64,000 bases of DNA, taken from assembly GCA_050943315.1 (NCBI GenBank), contig JBMNOY010000002.1, positions 30,525 to 94,524 of the forward strand, written 5' to 3'. A model generated the notes under the pieces. That model was not told where the DNA came from. It saw nothing but the letters and a program-made list of their open reading frames with translations, and ran no database searches. Position numbers and translations under genes: made by a program. This DNA comes from JBDKUD01 sp050943315. GTDB taxonomy: Bacteria; Bacillota; Syntrophomonadia; Syntrophomonadales; Syntrophomonadaceae. Positions 51,276-59,744 of this stretch are shown in pieces (positions within the stretch are counted from its first letter, which is position 1; each line of letters opens with the position of its first letter).

Positions 51276-53660
51276 ATGACCGGGGTAGAGGTTCTGATTA
51301 ACCTTCCATCCATTAAGTTCAATAAAAGTTATTGGTACTCTGTTCCTGACCGGCTAGACAGTGAGGTGGCAGAAGGTAAGCGAGTTTTGCTGCCCATGGG
51401 CACTTCACTGCATGAAGGCTATATAGTATCTGTTGAACGCAATTCGCTTAGAACAGGATTGAAGCCGATTATTAAAGTTCTTGATAAAGAAACAGTATTT
51501 GATCATAGGCTCTTGGAGGTTGCCCAATGGATGGCAGAGTACTATGTATGTCCGGTTTCCCTGGCTCTCAAGGCTATGATACCCCGGCTGCTAAGTAAAA
51601 GAAAATTACAAACTATAATTCCTGCGGTTAACCGCGGGGAAGTTGACAACGTACTCATAAAAAGTCCGGCGATTAAGAAGCTGATGGAGCAATTATGGAA
51701 TGAAGGGGAAATGAGTTTAAAAGCTGCTCTTAAAATTACCTCCCGGACTGAGCTTGATAATCTGGAGAAATGTGGTATTATTACCCGAAGCGGTAAGTAC
51801 CAGGCTATACAATCCTTTAAAACTGGTTATGTATACACGCAAGGTAATTTTGATTACGTTAAGCAGATATCTGGCTTAAGGAAAAAAGCACCCCGCCAGG
51901 CTGAGATTATGGAGCTTATTAATGGTGGTCAGGTTGACTGTGAGTACCTGGATAATAGGTTTTCCAGAACCAGTATCAGCTCGCTGATAAATAAAGGTTA
52001 TTTAAAACTACAAAGAAAATCAGTCCAACAGTTGGATAATGAGCTTGTTTTAACCCGCGAACAGGCCCAGGCATTAGCAATAATAAACGATAAAATTGAA
52101 AAAGGAAGCAGCCAGGGAATTTTGTTATATGGTGTTACCGGCAGTGGCAAAACTGAAGTATATATTAGAGCTGCCCAAAAGACAATAGCCCAGGGTAAAG
52201 GCGTAATCGTTCTGGTTCCGGAGATAGCGCTCACCCGGCACCTGGTTTCATCATTTAATTCCCGTTTTCAAAGGATGGCCGTCTTGCACAGCGGTATGCC
52301 GCCGACAGAAAGATACGATGAGTGGAGACGAATAAAGCAGGGGGAAGTTGATCTGGTACTGGGAACCAGATCAGCGGTCTTTGCACCGCTACCGAAAATA
52401 GGACTTATCGTTATTGATGAAGAACAGGAAACAACCTATAAACAGGAGGAAACACCCAGGTATCATGCTCGTGATATTGCCCAGCTCAGGGCCAGGATGG
52501 ATTCCGCCGTACTCTTGCTGGGAAGTGCTACCCCTTCGGTGGATACCTTCTATAAGGCTATGCAGGGGGAATTAAGTTTAGTTACAATTGCGAATAGAAT
52601 CGGTACAGCGTGCTTGCCCCGCATAACCATTGAGGATTTAAGGCAATCATTTCGCGGTGGGGCAACCAAAATAATTTCACCCTATTTGCAGGCTAGAATA
52701 CAAGAGGTGCTAAACCGCCAGGAACAGACCATCCTTTTTATCAACCGGCGCGGGTACGTACCTATAACTATTTGTATGCAATGCGGCAGTATAGCTTCTT
52801 GTCCTGATTGTTCAGTAGCCCTTAATTATCATAGAGATATTAATAAAAATGTATGCCATTATTGCGATTATAAAGTTAATCCTACAGATTTGTGTAGTGT
52901 TTGCGGAAGTACTCATATACAACAAATTGGGTTTGGAACCCAAAAATTGGAGGAAGAAATAGAATCTCTATTTCCCCATGCCCGGGTGAAGAGACTGGAC
53001 AGGGATACCAGTATGAGAAAAGGGGCTCAGAAGGCCATTCTGGAGCAAATGAAAGAACATAACATCGATATCTTAATTGGAACCCAAATGGTAGCTAAAG
53101 GCCTGGATTTTCCGAATGTCTCCCTGGTAGGAGTGGTTAATGCAGATAGTATGTTGAATCTTCCCGACTTTCGTGCCGCGGAAAGGTGTTTTCAATTAAT
53201 AGTCCAAGTGGCCGGCCGGGCGGGCAGAGGAAAATACCCCGGGGAGGTAGTAATTCAAACCTATAATCCCGAAAATCCGGTGATTCAACTGGCTGCCCAG
53301 CAGGATTACTTTAAATTCTATCGGGAGGAGATCAAGTTTCGCAAACTCCTGAACTATCCTCCATTTACCAATCTGCTGCGCCTGGTAGTAAGTTCATCCA
53401 GTGAAATAGAAGCACGTGACACCAGCAATGAACTGGCAGTATATATAAATGAAATCACTGATGCCCATGAAGAGCAAATAGCTGTACTCGGGCCGGCAGC
53501 ATGTCCTATTAATAAGATTAAAAACCGATATCGTTTTCAGGTACTTGTTAAATGTGACAATTTGCTATTAATAAGTAGTATAGCTCAGTATATAATATAT
53601 AAAGGTATTAGCGGCAATACGCGGCTGGAGATAGATATTAACCCACTTATGACCATGTAA
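51276..53660 (+). CDS. priA: Primosomal protein N' (replication restart helicase)
   Basis: Superfamily 2 helicase that reloads the replisome at broken forks. The 794 residues show the N-terminal 3'-DNA-binding domain, Walker A GVTGSGKTEVYIR, Walker B VIDEEQETTYKQ and LLGSATPSV. The zinc region has eight cysteines (CMQC, CPDC, CHYC, CSVC), followed by helicase motif V/VI in LIGTQMVAKGLDFPNV and QVAGRAGRG. The ATG follows AGAGGAGAGGATGG. def starts 11 bases after its stop. Confidence 0.97.
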   Translation: MTGVEVLINLPSIKFNKSYWYSVPDRLDSEVAEGKRVLLPMGTSLHEGYIVSVERNSLRTGLKPIIKVLDKETVFDHRLLEVAQWMAEYYVCPVSLALKAMIPRLLSKRKLQTIIPAVNRGEVDNVLIKSPAIKKLMEQLWNEGEMSLKAALKITSRTELDNLEKCGIITRSGKYQAIQSFKTGYVYTQGNFDYVKQISGLRKKAPRQAEIMELINGGQVDCEYLDNRFSRTSISSLINKGYLKLQRKSVQQLDNELVLTREQAQALAIINDKIEKGSSQGILLYGVTGSGKTEVYIRAAQKTIAQGKGVIVLVPEIALTRHLVSSFNSRFQRMAVLHSGMPPTERYDEWRRIKQGEVDLVLGTRSAVFAPLPKIGLIVIDEEQETTYKQEETPRYHARDIAQLRARMDSAVLLLGSATPSVDTFYKAMQGELSLVTIANRIGTACLPRITIEDLRQSFRGGATKIISPYLQARIQEVLNRQEQTILFINRRGYVPITICMQCGSIASCPDCSVALNYHRDINKNVCHYCDYKVNPTDLCSVCGSTHIQQIGFGTQKLEEEIESLFPHARVKRLDRDTSMRKGAQKAILEQMKEHNIDILIGTQMVAKGLDFPNVSLVGVVNADSMLNLPDFRAAERCFQLIVQVAGRAGRGKYPGEVVIQTYNPENPVIQLAAQQDYFKFYREEIKFRKLLNYPPFTNLLRLVVSSSSEIEARDTSNELAVYINEITDAHEEQIAVLGPAACPINKIKNRYRFQVLVKCDNLLLISSIAQYIIYKGISGNTRLEIDINPLMTM

Positions 53661-53671
53661 GGAGGAAAAAT

Positions 53672-54133
53672 ATGTCAGTATACAAGGTGGTTACACTTCC
53701 TGATGAATTATTGAGGAGCCGGGCCTTGCCGGTAAAACAGATAAACGAAGGTGTAATAAGGGTTCTCGATAATATGAAAGATACTTTATACGCTGCCGAC
53801 GGTGTTGGCCTGGCTGCACCTCAAATAGGCATTCCCAAGCGGATTATTGTAGTTGACCCCGGCGAAAACTATCTAGAACTAATAAACCCGGAAATTATTA
53901 GTGCCGAGGGTTCGCAGACAGGTCGGGAAGGATGCTTGAGTATTCCTGATACAGTGGGAATTGTAGAACGAGCCCAAAAAGTAACTGTAAAAGCTCTTAA
54001 CCGTAATAATGAGGAGATAATAATAGAAGGAGAGGAATTGTTAGCCCGGGTCCTGCAACATGAAATTGATCACCTGGACGGTATACTATTTATAGATAAA
54101 GCTGTTCAAATTAAGAGTAACAATCCCAGATAA
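53672..54133 (+). CDS. def: Peptide deformylase
   Basis: Metalloenzyme that removes formyl groups from nascent proteins. The 153 residues have all three motifs: GVGLAAPQIG, EGCLSIP (metal Cys) and QHEIDHLDG (two metal His and catalytic Glu). The ATG follows AAGGAGGAAAAAT. It lies between priA and fmt, a near-universal arrangement. Confidence 0.97.
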   Translation: MSVYKVVTLPDELLRSRALPVKQINEGVIRVLDNMKDTLYAADGVGLAAPQIGIPKRIIVVDPGENYLELINPEIISAEGSQTGREGCLSIPDTVGIVERAQKVTVKALNRNNEEIIIEGEELLARVLQHEIDHLDGILFIDKAVQIKSNNPR

Positions 54134-54149
54134 CGCGGAGGTAACTTTG

Positions 54150-55082
54150 ATGAATATTGTTTTTATGGGATCGGCTTCTTTTGCCTTACCTTTTCTTAAA
54201 CAGATTTTGGACTATGGTTACCACGTAACATGTGTAGTCACGCAGCCGGACCGGCCCAGCGGGAGGGGTAGAAAAATAATTCCTACTCCTATTAAACAAC
54301 TGGCGGTAGAGAATAATATTACTGTGTTCCAACCTGAACGGGTAAGGGACCCGGAAGCGGTTGCTATGATAGCCAATTACCGGCCCGACTTAATCGTGGT
54401 CGTTGCCTACGGTCAGATAATTCCGGGACAACTATTAGAACTGCCGCGTTATGGTTGTATAAACGTACATCCTTCCTTACTGCCTCGTTACCGGGGGCCG
54501 GCACCGGTGCAAAGAGCGATTTTAGCTGGTGATACGATAACCGGTATAACCACCATGTTCATGGATGAAGGTCTTGACACCGGTGATATAATAATGCAAA
54601 AACAGGTAGATATTGGTGATACTATGGATTGCGGCCAGGTATTTGACCTGTTGGCAGAGGAAGGTTGCCCATTGCTCATACAAACGATAAATTCGGTAGC
54701 GAGTGGGACAGCGCCAAGAATTAAACAAAATAATGAGCTTGCAACCTATGCTCCCTTGATTACCAGGCAGGATGAACTTTTGGATTGGTCAGAACCGGCA
54801 GTATGTATCAATAATCGTATTCGCGCCCTTAGCCCCTTACCGGGTACTTATTCTTCCTTAGATGGGACGAGATTTAAGATTTTTGCTGCTCGGGTGGTTG
54901 AGGAACATTCGGTAGGAGAGCCAGGGGAGGTACGGGAAGTCACTGATTCTGGATTTAGGGTTCAGTCGGGAAAAGGAACTCTGGAAATATTAGAGGTACA
55001 AAAAGAGGGCAAAAAACGAATGAGCTGCAAAGACTTTCTAAAAGGGTTTTCGGTTTCCACGGGGAGTATATTGGGGTCTTAG
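54150..55082 (+). CDS. fmt: Methionyl-tRNA formyltransferase
   Basis: Formylates initiator Met-tRNA. The start is the ATG at 54150 behind GCGGAGGTAACTT. The 310 residues show the formyl-transfer fold with MGSASFALPFL, the folate-binding INVHPSLLPRYRGPAPVQ region with catalytic Asn/His and DEGLDTGDII, then the C-terminal tRNA-binding domain. Directly follows def. Confidence 0.97.
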   Translation: MNIVFMGSASFALPFLKQILDYGYHVTCVVTQPDRPSGRGRKIIPTPIKQLAVENNITVFQPERVRDPEAVAMIANYRPDLIVVVAYGQIIPGQLLELPRYGCINVHPSLLPRYRGPAPVQRAILAGDTITGITTMFMDEGLDTGDIIMQKQVDIGDTMDCGQVFDLLAEEGCPLLIQTINSVASGTAPRIKQNNELATYAPLITRQDELLDWSEPAVCINNRIRALSPLPGTYSSLDGTRFKIFAARVVEEHSVGEPGEVREVTDSGFRVQSGKGTLEILEVQKEGKKRMSCKDFLKGFSVSTGSILGS

Positions 55083-55096
55083 GAGGAAAAAATATT

Positions 55097-55849
55097 TTGG
55101 AAACCAAAAAACGGATCTATCTTGGTTTGCTGCTGGCCAGTGTCATTCTGGCCCTGGCGGGGATAGGTCTGATTTGGTATTTATTCAGCAACCGGGACAT
55201 ATTAACTAATATCCTGGTAATTATATTGGCTGTCATAGCAGCCCTGGCATCTATAGTATTATTGATTGGCATTAGTGGTATTATTATTATAATAATTCGC
55301 TCCCGAACAGTACCCTCGCTGGAGAATATTGCCAGGATAGCCTGCGATATTTTGTTTCCATTAACACTCCTAACCGGAAAAATACTGGGAATTAAAAGGA
55401 GCAAAATTCAAAGTTCCTATATCGCAGTGAGCAATTTTTTGGTTACCGCCAGAAAATTACACTTTTCTCCCGACCGAGTTATGATACTGGTACCTCATTG
55501 CTTGCAAAATTCTGACTGTCCTCATAAAATAACCATGACGGTGGATAATTGTAAACAATGTGGCAAATGCTCCATTGGGGAACTAAAGGAACTGGCCCAA
55601 AGATATAACGTAATTCTAAAAGTTGCTACTGGCGGGACACTGGCGCGCAGATTTATTAAACAAACTCACCCGCAAGGGGTTATAGCAGTGGCCTGTGAAA
55701 GAGATTTGTCCCTGGGAATCCAGGATACCAGTGTTTTGCCGGTTATCGGAGTACTTAATGAAAGGCCTAACGGTCCATGTATCAATACCACTGTTAAGGT
55801 GAAAAATGTAGAAAAAGCACTTCAGACTATGTGTAAAGGAGATGATTAA
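55097..55849 (+). CDS. DUF116 membrane protein with cysteine motif
   Basis: Family of unknown function found mainly in anaerobes. The TTG start follows TAGGAGGAAAAAATATT. The 250 residues have two hydrophobic segments (about 8-28 and 35-70). The soluble domain follows, with HCLQNSDC, then DNCKQCGKCSIGEL, a CxxCxxC that could hold a metal or Fe-S centre, and VATGGTLARRFI and VACERDLSLGI. It lies between fmt and yugP in what looks like one operon. The role is unknown. Confidence 0.85.
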   Translation: METKKRIYLGLLLASVILALAGIGLIWYLFSNRDILTNILVIILAVIAALASIVLLIGISGIIIIIIRSRTVPSLENIARIACDILFPLTLLTGKILGIKRSKIQSSYIAVSNFLVTARKLHFSPDRVMILVPHCLQNSDCPHKITMTVDNCKQCGKCSIGELKELAQRYNVILKVATGGTLARRFIKQTHPQGVIAVACERDLSLGIQDTSVLPVIGVLNERPNGPCINTTVKVKNVEKALQTMCKGDD

Positions 55850-55851
55850 AG

Positions 55852-56532
55852 ATGATGGGTTATTTGATTTTTATTTTACCGGCATTATTATTGTCTTTCT
55901 ATGCGCAGTTTAAGGTTAAATCCACTTTTAATAAATATTCCCAGGTGAGAGCTGCACGGGGGTATCAAGGTTCGGAAGTGGCTGCTACCATTCTGCGCCG
56001 GAATGGTATGTCATCACAAGTCGCTGTTGAAGCGGTAGCCGGAACCCTAACTGATCATTACGATCCCACCAGCCGACGGGTAAGACTATCTGAACCGGTT
56101 TATGGCGATAATTCAATATCTGCTATAGGTGTAGCTGCCCATGAAGTCGGTCATGCTATTCAGCATAACCAGCAATATGCACCTCTGGCATTACGTCACA
56201 GTATAGTCCCGGTTACTAATTTTGCCTCTACGGCAGCTTTCCCGGTAATGTTACTCGGATTCCTTTTAAGCAGTACCAATTTAGTTATGCTCGGAATTAT
56301 ACTATTCTCAGCGGTAGTACTTTTTCATATAGTTACTCTCCCGGTTGAGCTTAACGCCTCCCGGCGAGCTGTTGTTCAATTGTCAGAGGCCGGACTGGTA
56401 ACCGACAGCGAAATTCCAATGGTTAAAAAAGTACTTGGTGCAGCTGCACTTACTTACCTGGCAGCCACTCTAACGGCTATTGCCAACCTGTTATATTACT
56501 TAATGATATTTGCGGGTGCGAGCGATGAGTAA
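55852..56532 (+). CDS. yugP: Zinc metallopeptidase, YugP family
   Basis: Membrane metalloprotease-like protein. The 226 residues begin with a hydrophobic segment (YLIFILPALLLSFYAQF), carry the zinc site AAHEVGHAIQHNQQ near residue 100, and have two or three further membrane segments after it. The ATG follows AGGAGATGATTAAAG, 2 bases beyond the DUF116 gene. A second ATG directly after the first is also possible. The 3' end overlaps rsmB by 8 bases. Substrate unknown. Confidence 0.9.
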   Translation: MMGYLIFILPALLLSFYAQFKVKSTFNKYSQVRAARGYQGSEVAATILRRNGMSSQVAVEAVAGTLTDHYDPTSRRVRLSEPVYGDNSISAIGVAAHEVGHAIQHNQQYAPLALRHSIVPVTNFASTAAFPVMLLGFLLSSTNLVMLGIILFSAVVLFHIVTLPVELNASRRAVVQLSEAGLVTDSEIPMVKKVLGAAALTYLAATLTAIANLLYYLMIFAGASDE

Positions 56533-57892
56533 GATCAACCATGACCATCCCCGGTTGATAGCTCTGGAGGTAATTGCTGCGGTGACTCACCAAGGTGCTT
56601 TCACCAATTTAGCACTGGAAAAAGGCTTGCGTAAATCATCTCTTGTAACTGCCGACAGACACCTGGTAACAGAAATCGTGAACGGAACCATACGCATGTT
56701 AAAGCACCTGGACTGGGTGCTTAATCTTTTTCTTGGGAAAAAAATAGACAAGCAAAATCCCTGGTTACGAGATAATTTACGCATGGCGTTGTATCAAATC
56801 CTGTTCATGGAAAGAATACCCGATTATGCAGCCGTAGACGATGCCGTAAAACTAACCAGACTGAAAGCTGGTAATCAATTGGCTGGAGTATGTAATGGTG
56901 TGCTGCGCAATATCGTACGTAATCGGGCACAAATTCAATATCCTTCCCGAAACCAGCCGGTCGAATATCTATCAGTTTACTACTCCCATCCGGAATGGAT
57001 GGTTCAAGACTGGCTTTCCCAGTTCGGTTTTGAGGCAACCGAGAAGATGCTGGAGTATAATAATCAGCCCACCGGCTTAACTCTGCGCTGGAATTGTCTC
57101 AAAGGCGACCGGGACAATCTTGTTTCACTACTCAGGGCAGAAAAAGTAGAATGTGCCGTTGATATCAATATACCCTGGGCCATAAAAGTATCCTCACTGA
57201 CTACCGGTATTAATGAACTAGAGACTTTTCGCAGCGGTTGGTTTTACATTCAGGATGGGGCTTCAATGCTGGCTGCACCTGTACTTGATCCCCAACCCGG
57301 AGAATTGGTTTATGACCTTTGCAGCGGTGTTGGCGGTAAAAGTACCCATATGGCGGAATATATGAATAACCAGGGTGGCATAAAGGCATTTGATATATAT
57401 GAACAAAAATTACGGCTATTAAACTACAATTGTGAACGGTTAGGTATAACTATAGTTGATGCCCGGCAAAGAGACATACTAAGTCTGGAAAACGACTTTC
57501 CGAGGGCCGAGCGGGTCCTATTAGATGCACCCTGTTCAGGGCTGGGCGTATTAAGCCGGCGTGCTGACATCAGGTGGCAAAAAGACAAAAAAGCGATTAC
57601 TGAGCTAATATCATTACAGAAACACCTGCTTAATAAAGCTGGTCAAATGGTAGAAGCCGGTGGTCGATTAGTATATACTACCTGTACCATTAATGACGCG
57701 GAGAATCAGCAGGTAGTGCTTGATTTTCTGAATAACCATCCTGATTTCTATTTAGAAAATCTAAATGAGCGGTTGAGTTTTCTGCCCCTGGACCAGGATG
57801 ATAGTAAAGAAGCGAGTACGGGAATGATTACCTTATTGCCGGGAAAGTACCGGACAGATGGTGTATTTTATGCGAGTATGAGGAGGAACTGA
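56525..57892 (+). CDS. rsmB: 16S rRNA m5C967 methyltransferase
   Basis: SAM-dependent RNA cytosine-C5 methyltransferase. The start is the ATG at 56525, overlapping the end of yugP; the frame extends 15 bases further up without a better site. The 455 residues have an N-terminal NusB-like RNA-binding domain and the catalytic domain with YDLCSGVGGKSTHMAE (SAM site), DAPCSGLGVLSRR and YTTCTIN, which hold the two catalytic cysteines. Followed by rlmN as in Bacillus. Confidence 0.95.
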   Translation: MSKINHDHPRLIALEVIAAVTHQGAFTNLALEKGLRKSSLVTADRHLVTEIVNGTIRMLKHLDWVLNLFLGKKIDKQNPWLRDNLRMALYQILFMERIPDYAAVDDAVKLTRLKAGNQLAGVCNGVLRNIVRNRAQIQYPSRNQPVEYLSVYYSHPEWMVQDWLSQFGFEATEKMLEYNNQPTGLTLRWNCLKGDRDNLVSLLRAEKVECAVDINIPWAIKVSSLTTGINELETFRSGWFYIQDGASMLAAPVLDPQPGELVYDLCSGVGGKSTHMAEYMNNQGGIKAFDIYEQKLRLLNYNCERLGITIVDARQRDILSLENDFPRAERVLLDAPCSGLGVLSRRADIRWQKDKKAITELISLQKHLLNKAGQMVEAGGRLVYTTCTINDAENQQVVLDFLNNHPDFYLENLNERLSFLPLDQDDSKEASTGMITLLPGKYRTDGVFYASMRRN

Positions 57893-57902
57893 TCTATATA
57901 TT

Positions 57903-58976
57903 ATGACTGAAGATAACAAGGTAGAGCTTTTGGGAATGAATGAATCCCAACTTCAGGAGTTTATGGTTTTACACGGGGAACAAGCTTTTCGAGGCCGTCA
58001 GGTTAACCGGTGGATATATAAAAAAGAGGTTAGTTCATTTTATGAAATGAACGATTTGCCTCGGGAACTGCGGCAAAAGCTGGATGACATAGCTGTCATA
58101 TCGATACCCAGAGTTCTAAAGCAACGAGTATCTAAGGATGGGACAAGAAAATTCCTGTTGGAACTGGCGGACAAAAAGAGAGTGGAAACAGTAGTAATTC
58201 CCCAAAGCCGTGACAAAAACACTAGATACTCACTTTGTATATCCAGCCAGGTGGGGTGTCCCATTGGGTGTAAATTCTGTGCTACGGGCAACTCTGGATA
58301 TAAAAGAAATCTGCTGGCCCATGAAATTGTAGGCCAGGTATTGGGGTCTAACCGGGAAATGGTAAAGCGCTTAAAGGTCGAACCGGTTAGACTGATTACT
58401 AATATTGTATATATGGGTATGGGGGAACCACTGCTAAATTATGACGAGGTCATAAAATCTATTTATATTTTAAATGAACCCAAAGGGATAAATATTGGTC
58501 AAAGACATATAACCATATCCACTTCCGGAGAAGTGAACGGAATTAACCGGTTAGCATCCGAAAATCTACAGGTTACATTGGCTATATCCCTGCACGCGGC
58601 TAATAATGAACTAAGAAACGAGCTGATTCCGATTAACCGTAAATATCCCCTGGAGAAATTGCTCAAGGCGGTGGAGGGTTACGTAAGTAATACCAATCGA
58701 CGGGTCACTTTCGAATATGTAATGTTGGATAATGTAAATATATCGAAAAAGGATGCCAGGGACCTGATAACATTGCTAAAACCAATGCTGGCGAATATTA
58801 ATCTTATTCCTTATAATGAAGTCAATGGGCTCGAATACAAGAAACCCCAGCCCGGCAAAATTCGTCAGTTTTATGATTGGCTGGTTGCCGGAGGATTAAA
58901 TGTTACTTTACGGGAAGAAAGAGGAGCCGATATAGAAGCAGCCTGCGGGCAGCTGAGCATTAAAAGATATAAATAA
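57903..58976 (+). CDS. rlmN: Dual-specificity 23S rRNA/tRNA adenine-C2 methyltransferase
   Basis: Radical-SAM enzyme that methylates A2503 of 23S rRNA and A37 of some tRNAs. The 357 residues have the cluster motif CPIGCKFCATG, the methyl-carrying cysteine expected near the end (IEAACGQL), MGMGEPLLNYDEV and ISTSGEVNGINRLA. The ATG is 10 bases after the rsmB stop. The Cfr resistance paralogue is less likely, given the housekeeping context. Confidence 0.95.
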   Translation: MTEDNKVELLGMNESQLQEFMVLHGEQAFRGRQVNRWIYKKEVSSFYEMNDLPRELRQKLDDIAVISIPRVLKQRVSKDGTRKFLLELADKKRVETVVIPQSRDKNTRYSLCISSQVGCPIGCKFCATGNSGYKRNLLAHEIVGQVLGSNREMVKRLKVEPVRLITNIVYMGMGEPLLNYDEVIKSIYILNEPKGINIGQRHITISTSGEVNGINRLASENLQVTLAISLHAANNELRNELIPINRKYPLEKLLKAVEGYVSNTNRRVTFEYVMLDNVNISKKDARDLITLLKPMLANINLIPYNEVNGLEYKKPQPGKIRQFYDWLVAGGLNVTLREERGADIEAACGQLSIKRYK

Positions 58977-59020
58977 TAGAATTAGTTGGGAAGATTATGG
59001 GTTAGTTTAGAGGTGTAGTT

Positions 59021-59728
59021 ATGAACGCTGTTGGTATGTCCAATATTGGACTGGTTCGTCAGAACAATGAGGATAGTTTCCTGGTAAATGTAGAAAAAGG
59101 TTTGTTTGCTGTGTGTGACGGAATGGGTGGGCACAAGGGCGGAGAGGTGGCCTCCAGTCTGGCGATTCAATGCATAGAAAACAGTGCAGACTTTAACACC
59201 ATTGATGAAGCCAGAGTGGCCTTGACCAGTGCAGTAGAAAAAGCCAATGCGGTTATTTATAAACAGGGTAGGGAAAATCCCGATTTGCATGAAATGGGAA
59301 CAACGGTTACCGCTGCAGCTATAATTGACAACCAGATGGTGGTCGTCCATGTAGGTGACAGCAGCTTGTATTTAATTCACGATGACTCTGTCTCTAAAAT
59401 AACCAGGGATCATACTCTGGCCGAAAGGATGGTAGTTGAAGGATTATTACAACGTGAAGAAATTCGCAGAAACGCATATAATCATATTTTAACCAGGGCT
59501 GTAGGTACGAGTGAAAATATTGTGATAGATGTATTTGTTAGTGATATAAATCAAGGTGACAGGATTTTGCTATGTACCGATGGGCTTACTGATCTGGTTG
59601 AAGATCAGGATATTAAAGAGTTTTTGGCTGACCAGCATGACCTGGCACAAGCCGCACAAAACCTGATTAATCTGGCGCTAAGCAGAGGTGGACATGATAA
59701 TATTACCACCGTCCTGGTTACCGTTTAA
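59021..59728 (+). CDS. stp: PP2C-family Ser/Thr phosphatase
   Basis: Reverses phosphorylation by PrkC. The 235 residues are normal, with metal-binding aspartates in NNEDSF, VCDGMGGHKGGEVAS, CTDGLTDLV and GGHDNITTVLV. The ATG follows AGAGGTGTAGTT. Bacillus name prpC. prkC starts 16 bases after its stop. Confidence 0.95.
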   Translation: MNAVGMSNIGLVRQNNEDSFLVNVEKGLFAVCDGMGGHKGGEVASSLAIQCIENSADFNTIDEARVALTSAVEKANAVIYKQGRENPDLHEMGTTVTAAAIIDNQMVVVHVGDSSLYLIHDDSVSKITRDHTLAERMVVEGLLQREEIRRNAYNHILTRAVGTSENIVIDVFVSDINQGDRILLCTDGLTDLVEDQDIKEFLADQHDLAQAAQNLINLALSRGGHDNITTVLVTV

Positions 59729-59744
59729 GTAGGAGGTAAATACT

